Translations under genes and position numbers: made by a program
Assembly (NCBI RefSeq): GCF_002294985.1
Contig: NZ_NSGE01000004.1
Location: forward strand, 372,001-436,000
Origin: Mesorhizobium sp. WSM3862
Lineage (GTDB): Bacteria; Pseudomonadota; Alphaproteobacteria; Rhizobiales; Rhizobiaceae
Reading direction: 5' to 3'
Length of the DNA stretch: 64,000 nt
Notes under the pieces: generated by a model
The model's input: the letters and a program-made list of their open reading frames with translations, nothing else
Told to the model about the DNA's origin: nothing
Database searches by the model: none
Shown: positions 1 to 8,221 of the stretch, one piece after another
How positions within the stretch are numbered: the stretch's first letter is position 1
How the letters are laid out: each line of letters starts with the position of its first letter

Positions 1-421
1 AGCCACTGGCCGAGATGGCGATCAGGCAGTCGCCCTTGCCGATATTGGCATTCGCCACGGCTGCCGCGGCTTGCTCGGTATCGTCTTCCGGTCCGCCGGC
101 AAGCGTGTGGAACGCCTCGTCGCCGCCGGCGATCAGGATGGCGATGCGGTCACGCGCGATACCGAATGTGCCGGGAAGTTCCAGCGCATCGGCGACAGCC
201 ATCAGGCCGGAACTGCCGGCTGCCGCGTAGGCGAGCCTGCCTCCACCCTTCAATTGTCTGGCGACAAGTTCGGCGGCCTCGGCAATAGCCGGAATGGCGC
301 CGTGCACGGCCCGGGCGGCCTCGATCTGCGCATTGGCGAGGAACGAAAGGATGGCAGCCGGGGTCTGGACATCCAGCCCCGCGGCGTTCTGATGAAGCGC
401 TTCCGTGCGCGTCTCGACCAT
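1..421 (-). CDS. murQ: N-acetylmuramic acid 6-phosphate etherase, N-terminal part (cut by window edge)
   Basis: The reading frame starts at the ATG at 421 and runs off the left edge after about 140 codons, so only the N-terminal half is visible. It begins MVETRTEALHQNAAGLDVQT, the usual MurQ opening (TE-L-N---G-D). A SIS-type sugar-isomerase segment follows, with GGRLAYAAAGSSGLMAVADA and then an IAGG motif, both placed as in MurQ. MurQ cleaves the lactyl ether of MurNAc-6-P to give GlcNAc-6-P plus D-lactate in the cytoplasm, during cell-wall recycling. It is divergent from a sugar kinase and the nag-type genes, which would use its product. AnmK or another SIS protein is less likely. Confidence 0.8.
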   Translation of the reverse strand, partial: MVETRTEALHQNAAGLDVQTPAAILSFLANAQIEAARAVHGAIPAIAEAAELVARQLKGGGRLAYAAAGSSGLMAVADALELPGTFGIARDRIAILIAGGDEAFHTLAGGPEDDTEQAAAAVANANIGKGDCLIAISASG

Positions 422-445
422 CCGCTTTCCTCCAACTGATCGAAC

Positions 446-463
446 AATACCAAAAAAATACCA
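446..463 (-). promoter_or_regulatory. Candidate GntR (NagQ-type) operator before murQ
   Basis: On the minus strand two copies of TGGTATT lie 11 bp apart start to start (TGGTATT-N4-TGGTATT), 25 bp before the murQ start. The same arrangement, in the opposite orientation, precedes the divergent kinase gene. One helical-turn spacing fits a dimeric repressor bound on one DNA face. The GntR protein at 1594 is the obvious candidate. Confidence 0.6.
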
Positions 464-580
464 CTTGTCCACATCTCTCATCGCGTTTTCATGCTCCGGA
501 GCGCACCGGGGTCAAATTTCCATGTCCTTTCAATCAAATACGCCTTAATCTTTTTTGAACCGAAATTAACGCTTGGCTAT

Positions 581-598
581 TGGTATTTTATTGGTATT
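581..598 (+). promoter_or_regulatory. Candidate GntR (NagQ-type) operator before the kinase operon
   Basis: TGGTATT-N4-TGGTATT again with 11 bp start-to-start spacing, 23 bp upstream of the GTG start of the kinase gene. It could overlap the promoter and block initiation. It is the mirror partner of the site at 446-463, so one regulator would control both divergent units. Confidence 0.6.
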
Positions 599-621
599 AT
601 CCGCGACGAGGAGAAAATCGT

Positions 622-1503
622 GTGAAATTCGTGCTTGGCATCGATGGCGGCGGCACAAGCTGCAGGGCGGCCCTTGCGACCGCCGACGGCGCTGTCGTTG
701 GCCGCGCCAAGAGCGGCGCGGCCAATATCCGCACCGACCTTACCGGTGCGCGCGCCAACATCGTCGAGGCGGCAAGGCAGGCTTTCGTGGCCGCCGGTGA
801 AGATCCGCAGATGATCCCTGAGACGCCTGCCATTCTCGGCCTCGCCGGAGCCAATGTCGGCACCTACAGGCAGCAGCTGGAAGCGATCCTGCCGTTCAGC
901 AAAAGCCGCGTCGAGACCGATGCCGAGATCGCGCTCGAAGGCGCCGTCGGCTCCGGCGACGGCGCCATGGCGATCCTCGGCACCGGCACCGCCTATATGG
1001 CGCGCAAAGCGGGCAAGTCGCGCGCAATCGGCGGTTGGGGTTTCCAGGTCGGCGACCAGGGCAGCGGCGCCCGTATCGGCCGCGACCTGCTCGAGCAGAC
1101 GCTCCTTGCCTATGACGGCATCCGACCCGGCTCGCCGCTGACGGATGCCATGCTTGCCGTCTTCCGCAACAATCCCGAGGACGTGGTCGAGTTCACCACC
1201 AACGCCAAGCCCGGCGACTTCGGCGGTTTCGCGCCAAAGGTCTTCGAGCATGCCGACAAGGGCGATCTCGTCGCCAATTGGATCCTCGATAAGGCGGTTG
1301 CCGATGTCGAGGCTTCGCTGGGCGCCCTCGAACTCGCCGACGATGCGCCGCTATGCCTGCTCGGTGGCCTGGCGCCGCTCTACGCGCCGCGGCTGTCGGC
1401 GCGCTATCAGGCGCTGCTGAAGGCTCCGCTTGACGATGCGCTCGGCGGCGCGGTGCAGATGGCCGCGCGCATCTTCGCGGGCAAATCCGGAGGCGCCCGA
1501 TGA
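622..1503 (+). CDS. BadF/BadG/BcrA/BcrD-type ATPase, probable N-acetylglucosamine kinase
   Basis: 293 residues. I chose the GTG at 622 because GACGAGGAG lies about 9 nt upstream and translation then opens VKFVLGIDGGGT, the phosphate-1 loop of the ASKHA kinase fold. An upstream in-frame TTG at 580 lies inside the operator repeats and is unlikely. A second nucleotide-binding motif GTGTAYM sits near residue 127. The family includes the eukaryotic and bacterial GlcNAc kinases. Its place between murQ and nagA suggests that it phosphorylates GlcNAc or a related amino sugar freed from wall turnover or chitin. First gene of a tightly packed operon; its TGA overlaps the ATG of the first tandem repeat at 1500. 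Exact substrate not certain. Confidence 0.75.
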   Translation: MKFVLGIDGGGTSCRAALATADGAVVGRAKSGAANIRTDLTGARANIVEAARQAFVAAGEDPQMIPETPAILGLAGANVGTYRQQLEAILPFSKSRVETDAEIALEGAVGSGDGAMAILGTGTAYMARKAGKSRAIGGWGFQVGDQGSGARIGRDLLEQTLLAYDGIRPGSPLTDAMLAVFRNNPEDVVEFTTNAKPGDFGGFAPKVFEHADKGDLVANWILDKAVADVEASLGALELADDAPLCLLGGLAPLYAPRLSARYQALLKAPLDDALGGAVQMAARIFAGKSGGAR

Positions 1504-1626
1504 GCGCCGCCGACCGGATTTTCGCTATGCTGCCGGAGGCGCCGCGATGAGCGCCGCCGACCAGATCTTCGCTATGCTGCCGGAGGCGCCGCGATGAGCG
1601 CCGCCGACCAGATCTTCGCTATGCTG
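1500..1626 (+). repeat. 47-bp tandem repeat carrying three ribosome-binding-site/start units
   Basis: A 47-bp unit starts at 1500 and 1547, and a third partial copy (33 bp) starts at 1594. The first two copies differ at two bases. Each unit has an ATG, and a GGAGG followed by a further ATG about 8 nt later. Since 47 is not a multiple of three, each ATG is in a different frame. Those at 1500 and 1547 encode 16-residue peptides (MSAADRIFAMLPEAPR and MSAADQIFAMLPEAPR) whose TGA overlaps the next ATG as ATGA. Only the third start, at 1594, enters the GntR gene. Confidence 0.85.
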
Positions 1627-2373
1627 AAAGAATCCTCGCAGAGCGGAGCGCCGCTTTACCTGCAGCTGAGAAAAAGCATCGAGGAAGCGGTCAATCGCGG
1701 CCTGATCGGGCCGGGTGACGCGCTGCCTTCAGAGCGCGATATAGCCAGCAAGGCCGACATTTCGCGCGTCACTGTGCGCAAGGCCGTGCAGGATCTCGTC
1801 AAGGGCGGCATCCTCGTCCAGCGCCATGGCTCCGGCACCTTTGTCGCCCCGCGCATGGAACGTGTCGAGCAGTCGCTGTCGCGGCTCACCTCCTTTACCG
1901 AGGATATGGCGCGCCGCGGCATGGTCGTGCGCTCGGCCTGGCTCGACCGCGGCCTCTATGCGCCCTCGCCGGACGAGATGATGGTGCTCGGCCTGTCGTC
2001 GAGCGAGCTGGTGGCGCGCGTGGCGCGCCTGCGCATCGCCAACGACACGCCGCTGGCGATCGAGCGCGCCGCGATTTCGGCGAGCGTGCTTCCCGACCCC
2101 GAAGCGATCGGCTCCTCGCTCTACGCGGCGCTGGAACTGACCGGCAACCGCCCGGTGCGGGCCGTGCAGCGCATTTCGGCCGCCAATCTCGGCGACGGCG
2201 ACGCGCGCCTTCTCGAAGTGCCGCCGGGGGTTGCCGGCCTGCACATCGAGCGTATTTCCTATCTGGCGAGCGGCAAGGTGATCGAGTTCACGCGCTCGAT
2301 CTACAGGGGCGACGCCTATGACTTCGTCGCGGAACTCCGGCTGACCGGGCCGGGAGAGGAGAGCCGGCCATGA
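1594..2373 (+). CDS. nagQ: GntR/HutC-family transcriptional regulator of amino-sugar genes
   Basis: 259 residues. The N-terminal winged helix-turn-helix spans about residues 18-85 (PLYLQLRKSIE, then the recognition region SRVTVRKAVQDLV and the wing RHGSGTFV). The rest is a UTRA effector domain of the HutC subfamily. It lies between a GlcNAc-type kinase and a glucosamine-6-P deaminase/isomerase, the usual place of alphaproteobacterial NagQ, whose effector is expected to be an amino-sugar phosphate. The start is the third tandem ATG at 1594, with GGAGG just upstream; the last base pairs overlap the next gene as ATGA (2370). The symbol is inferred from context. Confidence 0.75.
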   Translation: MSAADQIFAMLKESSQSGAPLYLQLRKSIEEAVNRGLIGPGDALPSERDIASKADISRVTVRKAVQDLVKGGILVQRHGSGTFVAPRMERVEQSLSRLTSFTEDMARRGMVVRSAWLDRGLYAPSPDEMMVLGLSSSELVARVARLRIANDTPLAIERAAISASVLPDPEAIGSSLYAALELTGNRPVRAVQRISAANLGDGDARLLEVPPGVAGLHIERISYLASGKVIEFTRSIYRGDAYDFVAELRLTGPGEESRP

Positions 2374-3401
2374 TCGCAAACGCCACCCACATGCGGCGCG
2401 AGATCGAGGAGATCCCGCAGGCCACCGCCCGCCTGCTCGACGGCTCGGCCAAGGTGCTGGCCGAGGCCGGCCGCGGCCTTCGCGAGCGCGATCCGCATTT
2501 CGTCGTCACCGTGGCGCGTGGCTCGTCCGACCATGCCGCCACCTTCATGAAATATGCCGTGGAGCTGACGGCCGGCCTCGCCGTCGCGTCCGTCGGCCCG
2601 TCGATCGCTTCCATCTATGGCGCGAAGCTGAGGCTACGCGGCTCGGCTTGCCTGGCGATCTCGCAGTCGGGCAAGAGTCCCGACATCGTCGCCATGGCCG
2701 AAACCGCGAGAGCCGGCGGCGCGCTCACCGTCGCCATCACCAACACCGCCGACTCGCCGCTGGCGCGCGCCTCGGATTACGCCATCGACATTCTCGCCGG
2801 CCCGGAGCGCAGCGTCGCGGCCACCAAGACCTTCGTCAATTCGGCCGTCGCCGCCCTGGCGCTGATGGCGCACAGCACTGGCGATGAGGCGCTGCTTGCT
2901 GCGCTCGCCCGCCTGCCGGAGCATTTCGAGAAGGCGATCGCCTGCGACTGGATGGCGCTCGCCGCGGCGCTCGAAACGCCGCGCTCGCTGTTCATCCTCG
3001 GCCGCGGCCCATCCTTCGCGATCGCCAGCGAGGCGGCGCTGAAATTCAAGGAAACCTGCGCCATGCATGCCGAGGCTTATAGCGCCGCCGAGGTCATGCA
3101 CGGGCCGCTGGCGCTGGTCGGGCCGGGCTTCCCGGTCCTGGCGCTTGCTGCCCGCGACGCGTCGGAGCCTTCGGTGGCCGAGGCGGCCGATAGCTTGACG
3201 GCCAAAGGCGCGGCCGCTTTCGTCACCTCCGACAAGGCGAAGGCAGCCAGGCTGCTGCCGTATGTCGCAACCGGCCATCCGTTAACCGATCCGCTGCCGC
3301 TGATCGTGTCCTTCTATGGCTTCGTCGAGGCCTTCGCTCGCCATCGCGGCCTCGATCCGGATGCGCCACGCAATCTGCGCAAGGTGACGGAAACCGTATG
3401 A
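2370..3401 (+). CDS. SIS-domain glucosamine-6-phosphate deaminase/isomerase (NagB-II type)
   Basis: 343 residues with two SIS domains, equivalent to the isomerase half of GlmS without the glutaminase domain. Visible motifs are VARGSSDHAA near residue 50, SQSGKSPD near 100, the loop ERSVAATKTF near 150, and ALKFKETCAMHAEA near 230, where GlmS-like proteins carry catalytic residues. NagB-II proteins convert GlcN-6-P to fructose-6-P plus ammonia and replace classical NagB in many proteobacteria. No classical nagB is nearby, so this gene likely fills that step after NagA. Overlaps both neighbours by 4 nt (ATGA), indicating translational coupling. A GlmS-like amination role is unlikely because no glutaminase domain is present. 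Confidence 0.8.
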   Translation: MIANATHMRREIEEIPQATARLLDGSAKVLAEAGRGLRERDPHFVVTVARGSSDHAATFMKYAVELTAGLAVASVGPSIASIYGAKLRLRGSACLAISQSGKSPDIVAMAETARAGGALTVAITNTADSPLARASDYAIDILAGPERSVAATKTFVNSAVAALALMAHSTGDEALLAALARLPEHFEKAIACDWMALAAALETPRSLFILGRGPSFAIASEAALKFKETCAMHAEAYSAAEVMHGPLALVGPGFPVLALAARDASEPSVAEAADSLTAKGAAAFVTSDKAKAARLLPYVATGHPLTDPLPLIVSFYGFVEAFARHRGLDPDAPRNLRKVTETV

Positions 3402-4558
3402 GCGACCGTTTCGCCCTCACCGGCGCCCGTATCTTCGACGGGGCCGACTGGCACGACGATGCGGCCCTTGTCATCAAGGAGGGCATGGTCGAGGCCATTC
3501 TGCCCACCGGCGCCGTGCCGTCAGGCGTCTCCCGTGCCGAGACCGGTGGCGGCCTCTTGGTTCCCGGCTTCGTCGACATCCAGGTCAATGGCGGTGGCGG
3601 CGTCATGCTCAACGACCATCCCGATGTCGCCTCGATCGAGACCATCTGCCGGGCGCACGCGCCCTTCGGCACCACGGCGCTCTTGCCGACGCTGATCACC
3701 GACACGCCGGCGATCACCGCCGCCGCGGTCGCCGCCGGCGCCGAGGCCGCCCGGAAGAAGGTGCCGGGTTTTCTTGGGCTGCATCTCGAAGGCCCGCATC
3801 TGTCCGTCGCGCGCAAGGGTGCGCATGATCCGGCTCTTATCCGGCCAATGACGGACGCCGACCAGGCTGCGCTGGTCGCGGCGCGTCAGGGCTTGCCGGT
3901 GCTGCTCACCACGGTCGCACCGGAATCGGTCGAGCCGGCCCGGGTCACGGCGCTGGCCGCGGCCGGCATCGTTGTCAGCCTCGGCCACTCCGACACCGGC
4001 TATGCCACGGCAACGGCCTTCGCCGAGGCCGGCGCCACGGTCGTCACCCACCTCTTCAACGCCATGAGCCAGATCGGCAATCGCGAGCCGGGACTGGCCG
4101 GAGCGGCGATCGACACCGGCAGCTTCTACGCCGGCCTCATCGCGGACGGTATCCATGTCCATCCCGGCACCATGACGCTTGCACTCAATGCCAAGAAAGG
4201 CCCGGGCAGGATCCTTTTGGTCACCGACGCCATGGCGACGATCGGCACCGACATGACATCCTTCACCCTCAACGGCCGTACCATCTACCGCAAGGACGGG
4301 AGTCTCAGGCTTGCCGACGGCACGCTGGCCGGCGCCGATCTCGACATGATTTCCGCCGTGCGCTTTGTCCATCGCGTGGTCGGGCTCGATCTCGACGAGG
4401 CGCTCCGCATGGCCTCGCTCTATCCCGCCGAAGCGATCGGCCAGGCGCATCGCCTCGGCCGCTTCGCCAACGGCACCGCAGCGGACATTGTCGGGCTGTC
4501 GGAAGACCTGGACGTCAAGAATGTCTGGATCGGCGGCGAGAAGGTTTTTGCGGCGTAG
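3398..4558 (+). CDS. nagA: N-acetylglucosamine-6-phosphate deacetylase
   Basis: 386 residues, normal for NagA. An amidohydrolase-superfamily metalloenzyme that removes acetate from GlcNAc-6-P. Visible motifs: the beta-sandwich opening ARIFDG, PGFVDIQVNGGGG near residue 55, LHLEGPHL with the metal-ligand Glu near 130, LGHSDTGY and HLFNAMS with metal-ligand His near 195-220, and VTDAMATIG with the catalytic Asp near 275. Last gene of the amino-sugar operon, starting within the preceding gene's stop (ATGA at 3398). Downstream comes an intergenic repeat, so the transcript probably ends there. Confidence 0.92.
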   Translation: MSDRFALTGARIFDGADWHDDAALVIKEGMVEAILPTGAVPSGVSRAETGGGLLVPGFVDIQVNGGGGVMLNDHPDVASIETICRAHAPFGTTALLPTLITDTPAITAAAVAAGAEAARKKVPGFLGLHLEGPHLSVARKGAHDPALIRPMTDADQAALVAARQGLPVLLTTVAPESVEPARVTALAAAGIVVSLGHSDTGYATATAFAEAGATVVTHLFNAMSQIGNREPGLAGAAIDTGSFYAGLIADGIHVHPGTMTLALNAKKGPGRILLVTDAMATIGTDMTSFTLNGRTIYRKDGSLRLADGTLAGADLDMISAVRFVHRVVGLDLDEALRMASLYPAEAIGQAHRLGRFANGTAADIVGLSEDLDVKNVWIGGEKVFAA

Positions 4559-4568
4559 GCCTCTTCCT

Positions 4569-4726
4569 TCGTCATCCTCGGGCTTGACCCGAGGATCCAT
4601 GCCGTGACCTCTGCGGTGGGGCGCAACGGTGCAGAATTCTGTAATCGTTGCAACGTTTGGCGTTAAGGCATGGCTTCCAGGGTCTTCCCGCGTCGCTTCG
4701 CTCCTTGCTCCGCCCCAAAATGACGA
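4569..4726. repeat. Intergenic palindromic-ended repeat element
   Basis: About 158 bp between the convergent nagA and matB genes. It starts TCGTCATCCTCGGGCTTGAC and ends CCCCAAAATGACGA, so the ends are inverted (TCGTCAT / ATGACGA), and it contains the hairpin CCTCGGGCTTGACCCGAGG. This is the look of the small mobile-like repeats common between genes in rhizobial genomes. No coding potential seen. It may also act as a terminator for the two converging units. Confidence 0.6.
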
Positions 4727-4750
4727 TGCTACCGGGCGTTTGCACTGGTC

Positions 4751-6277
4751 CTAGCTCTGCGGCCTGGACTGGTAGATATCCTTAAACGCCTCGCGCAAAA
4801 CGTTCTTCAGCACCTTGCCCATCGTGTTGCGCGGCAATTCGTCGACGAAGATCACCTGCTTTGGATGCTTGTATTTGGCCAGCCGCCCGGCGATGGCGTC
4901 GGCGATATCGGCTGCGCTGATTGCCGAGCCCGGCTTGCGCACCACGACGGCCGTGACGCCTTCGCCGAAGTCGGGATGCGCAACCCCGATCACCGCGCTT
5001 TCGGCAACGCCGGCAAGCGCGTCGATCTCGCTCTCGATCTCCTTGGGATAGACGTTGTAGCCGCCCGAGATGATCAGGTCCTTGCCGCGGCCGACGATGT
5101 GGACATAGCCGCCGGTATCGATCAGGCCGAGGTCGCCGGTGATGAAGAAGCCGTCTTCGCGGAATTCGGCCTTGGTTTTCTCTGGCATCCGCCAATAGCC
5201 GGCAAAGACGTTCGGGCCCTTCACCTCGATCATGCCGATCTCGCCCTGGGCTAGCGGCTTGCCGCTTTCGGGGCCGGCGACGCGCAGCGTGACACCCGGC
5301 AGCGGAAAGCCGACCGTGCCAGCGCGCCGTTCGCCGTCATAGGGATTGGAGGTGTTCATGTTGGTTTCGGTCATGCCGTAGCGTTCGAGGATGGCGTGGC
5401 CGGTGCGCTCGCGCCAGGCATTATGCGTCTCGCTAAGCAACGGCGCCGAACCGGAGATGAACAGCCGCATGCGGCTGGCCGCATCCTTCGTCAGGCCCTG
5501 CTGCTGCAGGAGCCGCACATAGAAGGTCGGCACGCCCATCAGCGCGGTCGCGCGCGGCAGAAGCGAAATCACACGGGCCGGGTCGAACTTCTGCTCGAAC
5601 AGCATCTTTGCGCCGGCCATCAGGATGACGTTGGTCGCGACGAACAGGCCGTGCGTGTGGAAGATCGGCAGCGCGTGGATGAGCACATCATCGCTGCTGA
5701 AGCGCCAGTAATCCACCAGCACGCGCGCGTTGGAGGCGAGGTTCTCGTGGCTGAGCATGGCGCCCTTGGAGCGGCCCGTCGTGCCCGACGTGTAAAGGAT
5801 GGCGGCAAGATCGTCGGGGCCGCGCTCCAGATCCGCAAAATCCGCTGGCTGTAGCGCCGCACGGTCCGCAAGCGTGCCCTGTCCGTCGCGGCCTAGCGTC
5901 AGCGTCGCCGCCGCCACCGATGCGGCAAGCGGTTGCACATCCTTCACCTTTTCCGGATCGCACACGACCAGCCGCGGCTCCGCGTCGCGGAAGAAATAGT
6001 CGAGCTCCGGCAGCGTATAGGCGGTGTTGAGCGGCAGGAAGACGGCGCCCGCGCGCAGACAGGCGAGATAGAGGAGCAAGGCTTCAGGGATCTTCTCCGC
6101 CTGCACGGCGACGCGATCGCCGGGCAACACACCAGCGGCGACCAGCGCGTGCGCAAACTGCGCGGACCGCGCCAGCATGTCGGCATAGGAAATCGAACGC
6201 CCGTCATCCGTCTCCATCAGCACTCGGCCAGGCGCCGGCATGCTGGCGCGAAACGCGTCGAACAGGTGATTGGTCAT
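4751..6277 (-). CDS. matB: Malonyl-CoA synthetase (AMP-forming)
   Basis: 508 residues. Adenylate-forming enzyme that makes malonyl-CoA from malonate, ATP and CoA in the cytoplasm. The P-loop LYTSGTTGRSKGAML lies at about residues 161-175. ERYGMTETNMNTSNPY (about 300-315), GDLGLID and the C-terminal catalytic-lysine motif LPRNTMGKVLKN (near 480-490) follow. The start MTNHLFDAFRA and the stretch around NMNTSNP closely resemble MatB of Rhizobium trifolii as I remember it. A GntR regulator lies just upstream in the same direction (61-bp gap), as with matR. No malonyl-CoA decarboxylase (matA) or malonate carrier (matC) is next to it here, so the full mat operon is not conserved. Confidence 0.88.
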   Translation of the reverse strand: MTNHLFDAFRASMPAPGRVLMETDDGRSISYADMLARSAQFAHALVAAGVLPGDRVAVQAEKIPEALLLYLACLRAGAVFLPLNTAYTLPELDYFFRDAEPRLVVCDPEKVKDVQPLAASVAAATLTLGRDGQGTLADRAALQPADFADLERGPDDLAAILYTSGTTGRSKGAMLSHENLASNARVLVDYWRFSSDDVLIHALPIFHTHGLFVATNVILMAGAKMLFEQKFDPARVISLLPRATALMGVPTFYVRLLQQQGLTKDAASRMRLFISGSAPLLSETHNAWRERTGHAILERYGMTETNMNTSNPYDGERRAGTVGFPLPGVTLRVAGPESGKPLAQGEIGMIEVKGPNVFAGYWRMPEKTKAEFREDGFFITGDLGLIDTGGYVHIVGRGKDLIISGGYNVYPKEIESEIDALAGVAESAVIGVAHPDFGEGVTAVVVRKPGSAISAADIADAIAGRLAKYKHPKQVIFVDELPRNTMGKVLKNVLREAFKDIYQSRPQS

Positions 6278-6338
6278 GTCGTCCCCCGGCGTCGAAAGCT
6301 CGGCCAGAGCGAATATCAGATTTGTCAGCGATGGGCAG

Positions 6339-7082
6339 CTATTTGCGGCCGCGCGCGGCCTTGCCTGCGCGAGCCCGCGGACCGTCGCCTGGGCTGAGCT
6401 GCGCCATGCACATCTCCGCCGTCAGCCGGTAGTGACTGAGCAAGGCCTCGACCGCGCCGTCGGCGTCGCCGTCCATGGTCCGCTCGGCAATCGTGCGGTG
6501 CTCGCCGAAGTCGTCGCGTTCGGAGCCGGGGCCGCGCTGCGAGATCAGCCGGTAGCGGGAAGCCTGGTCGGAGAGCTGGTCGCAAAAGCCGATCAGCCAA
6601 TGCGAGCGGCAGGCGCAGATCAGCGCGCGATGAAAGGCGCGGTGCAGCTTCTCCCATTCCGGATTGTTGGTTGCCGGGTCGTCGGGCCGGCGGCGTTCGG
6701 CGCGCGCCAGGCGGTGCAGGGCGAGCACCAGCTGTTCTTCCCATTCCGCCGTTCGGTGCGCAATGGATTCGCGTAATGCGCGTTCTTCCAGCCAGCACCG
6801 CGTGCGGGTGAGCTCCTCCAGCTCGGCCGCGTTGACCGGCATCACGAAGAAGCCGCGCTGGTCGTGGCGGCCGAGCAATCCCTCGGCGGCCAGACGGTTC
6901 AGCGCCTCGCGCACCGGCGAGGCGCCGGCGCCATACCGGGAAACGACCCATTCGACGCGCAGCTTGCCCTCGGCTTCCAAAGCTCCCCGCAGCAAATCCT
7001 CGCGGAGCTGATGGTAGACCGAACTGGCCAGCGTGCTCTTGGCACCCTTGCCTTCGCCCGTATCGGCGTTCCCGTATGGCAA
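6339..7082 (-). CDS. GntR-family regulator, FCD (FadR) subclass, MatR-like by position
   Basis: 247 residues. N-terminal winged helix (about residues 18-85) with ASSVYHQLREDLLRGAL, then ASPVREALNRLAAEGLL as recognition helix and the wing GFFV. An all-helical FCD ligand-binding domain follows (about 95-225), with metal-site-like histidines (ALHRL, HRAFHRAL, EHRTIAER). The C-terminus is basic (PRARAGKAARGRK). Transcribed in front of matB on the same strand, it likely controls matB in response to malonate or a related acid, as MatR does in Rhizobium. That assignment rests on position. Confidence 0.75.
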   Translation of the reverse strand: MPYGNADTGEGKGAKSTLASSVYHQLREDLLRGALEAEGKLRVEWVVSRYGAGASPVREALNRLAAEGLLGRHDQRGFFVMPVNAAELEELTRTRCWLEERALRESIAHRTAEWEEQLVLALHRLARAERRRPDDPATNNPEWEKLHRAFHRALICACRSHWLIGFCDQLSDQASRYRLISQRGPGSERDDFGEHRTIAERTMDGDADGAVEALLSHYRLTAEMCMAQLSPGDGPRARAGKAARGRK

Positions 7083-7134
7083 TTTGACTCCTGTTGCCGG
7101 CCCCTGTTTTGCAGGGTCCCTCGGCCAAGCAATT

Positions 7135-7182
7135 TCATACGATGTATCTTGCAGCCGAGCACTGCCGCCTAAAAACGTATGA
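7135..7182. promoter_or_regulatory. Candidate operator upstream of the FCD regulator
   Basis: TCATACG at 7135-7141 and its reverse complement CGTATGA at 7176-7182 form an inverted pair 53 bp upstream of the regulator start. The left arm also sits in ATAC-N3-GTAT (7137-7147), the size of a FadR-like site. The remaining intergenic DNA to 7343 is AT-richer than its surroundings and holds the palindrome CTGACGTCAG near 7253. I see no gene in 7083-7343. Confidence 0.4.
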
Positions 7183-7343
7183 TGGCGATATTCGTACTTT
7201 AAGACAAGGCGGGGTCAATTATCGAATAAAGTAAAATCCACTTGAAAAAAGGCTGACGTCAGTGGGAGACTTGACATAACTCGGTATACTGAACAGCCCT
7301 TAGTTAGCGAGGCGGCTTTGCTAGGAACGCACTGTCGACGTCT

Positions 7344-8021
7344 TTAACGGGCGGCCTTGTCGGCGGCTGAGCGGATCGCTTCGATATTTGCCCGATAGGT
7401 TTCCACTGTGCCGCCTTTGAAAATGGCCGCGCCGGCCACCAGCACGCCGGCGCCGGCGGCCGTCACCAGCGGCGCCGTTTCCGGCGAGATGCCGCCGTCG
7501 ATCTCGATGCGGATCGGGCGCTCGCCGATCAGCGCCTTGACCTTTCGCACCTTGTCGACGATCGCCGGGATGAAAGCCTGGCCGCCGAAGCCGGGATTGA
7601 CGGTCATGATCAGGATGAGGTCGAGCCGGTCGAGCACATATTCGATCGCCGTTTCCGGCGTCGCCGGGTTGAGCGAGACACCGGCCTTCTTGCCGAGACC
7701 TTTGATGGTTTGCAGCGAACGGTCGAGATGCGGGCCGGCCTCGGCATGGACCGTTATGCCGTCGCAGCCGGCCTCGGCAAAGGCCGCCAGGTAGGGGTCG
7801 GCAGGCGCGATCATGAGATGGCAGTCGAAGAAGGTTTTTGTCCGGTTGCGGATCGCCTTGATCACCGGTGGGCCGAAAGTGATGTTGGGCACGAAATGGC
7901 CGTCCATCACGTCGAGATGGATCCAATCGGCTCCGGCCGCCGCGACCGCTTCGACCTCGTCGCCGAGCTTCGAAAAGTCCGACGCCAGCACCGATGGTGC
8001 GATCAGGGTCTTCTTGCTCAT
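7344..8021 (-). CDS. rpe: Ribulose-phosphate 3-epimerase
   Basis: 225 residues, standard length. Interconverts ribulose-5-P and xylulose-5-P in the pentose phosphate pathway (and the Calvin cycle where present). TIM-barrel motifs are complete: [10 protein letters not shown] at the N-terminus, [16 protein letters not shown] with metal-binding His and catalytic Asp, [18 protein letters not shown], and EIDGGI with the second catalytic Asp. Stands alone on the minus strand, followed in the direction of transcription by the intergenic stretch before the FCD regulator. Other sugar-phosphate epimerases such as AlsE are possible but the motifs fit Rpe best. Confidence 0.93.
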   Translation of the reverse strand: MSKKTLIAPSVLASDFSKLGDEVEAVAAAGADWIHLDVMDGHFVPNITFGPPVIKAIRNRTKTFFDCHLMIAPADPYLAAFAEAGCDGITVHAEAGPHLDRSLQTIKGLGKKAGVSLNPATPETAIEYVLDRLDLILIMTVNPGFGGQAFIPAIVDKVRKVKALIGERPIRIEIDGGISPETAPLVTAAGAGVLVAGAAIFKGGTVETYRANIEAIRSAADKAAR

Positions 8022-8168
8022 GAAAGGCTTCTCCCGGCATCCTCATCGGCGCGCTGTGCTGCGCGCTGGCACGCGGGTCTGCCTAGACCATCGTCCGGCC
8101 AAGGGGAAGCGTGTTTTCCGCTTCGCTCGACGGGCGCGCAAAACGCGAGCTGCGATGCGGGAAAGAGA

Positions 8169-8196
8169 GAACCCGCTGGATTTCTCCGGCGGGTTC
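8169..8196 (-). terminator. Stem-loop after the secreted-protein operon
   Basis: GAACCCGC (8169-8176) pairs perfectly with GCGGGTTC (8189-8196) across a 12-nt loop, 25 bp past the stop codon of the large secreted protein. On the minus strand a pyrimidine-rich tract TCTCTTTCC follows the stem, so a rho-independent terminator is plausible. The rest of 8022-8221 shows no gene. Confidence 0.5.
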
Positions 8197-8221
8197 GCGG
8201 GCGCGGTAGTGATGGGCTGCC

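Noticed and set aside
580..621. TTG start extending the sugar kinase by 14 residues
   Set aside because: It lies inside the TGGTATT operator repeats and has no ribosome site; the GTG at 622 has both a ribosome site and the family N-terminus.
7271..7288. TTGACA and TATACT boxes as a promoter
   Set aside because: They are only about 8 bp apart, far from the 16-18 bp needed, and no gene starts downstream on the plus strand.
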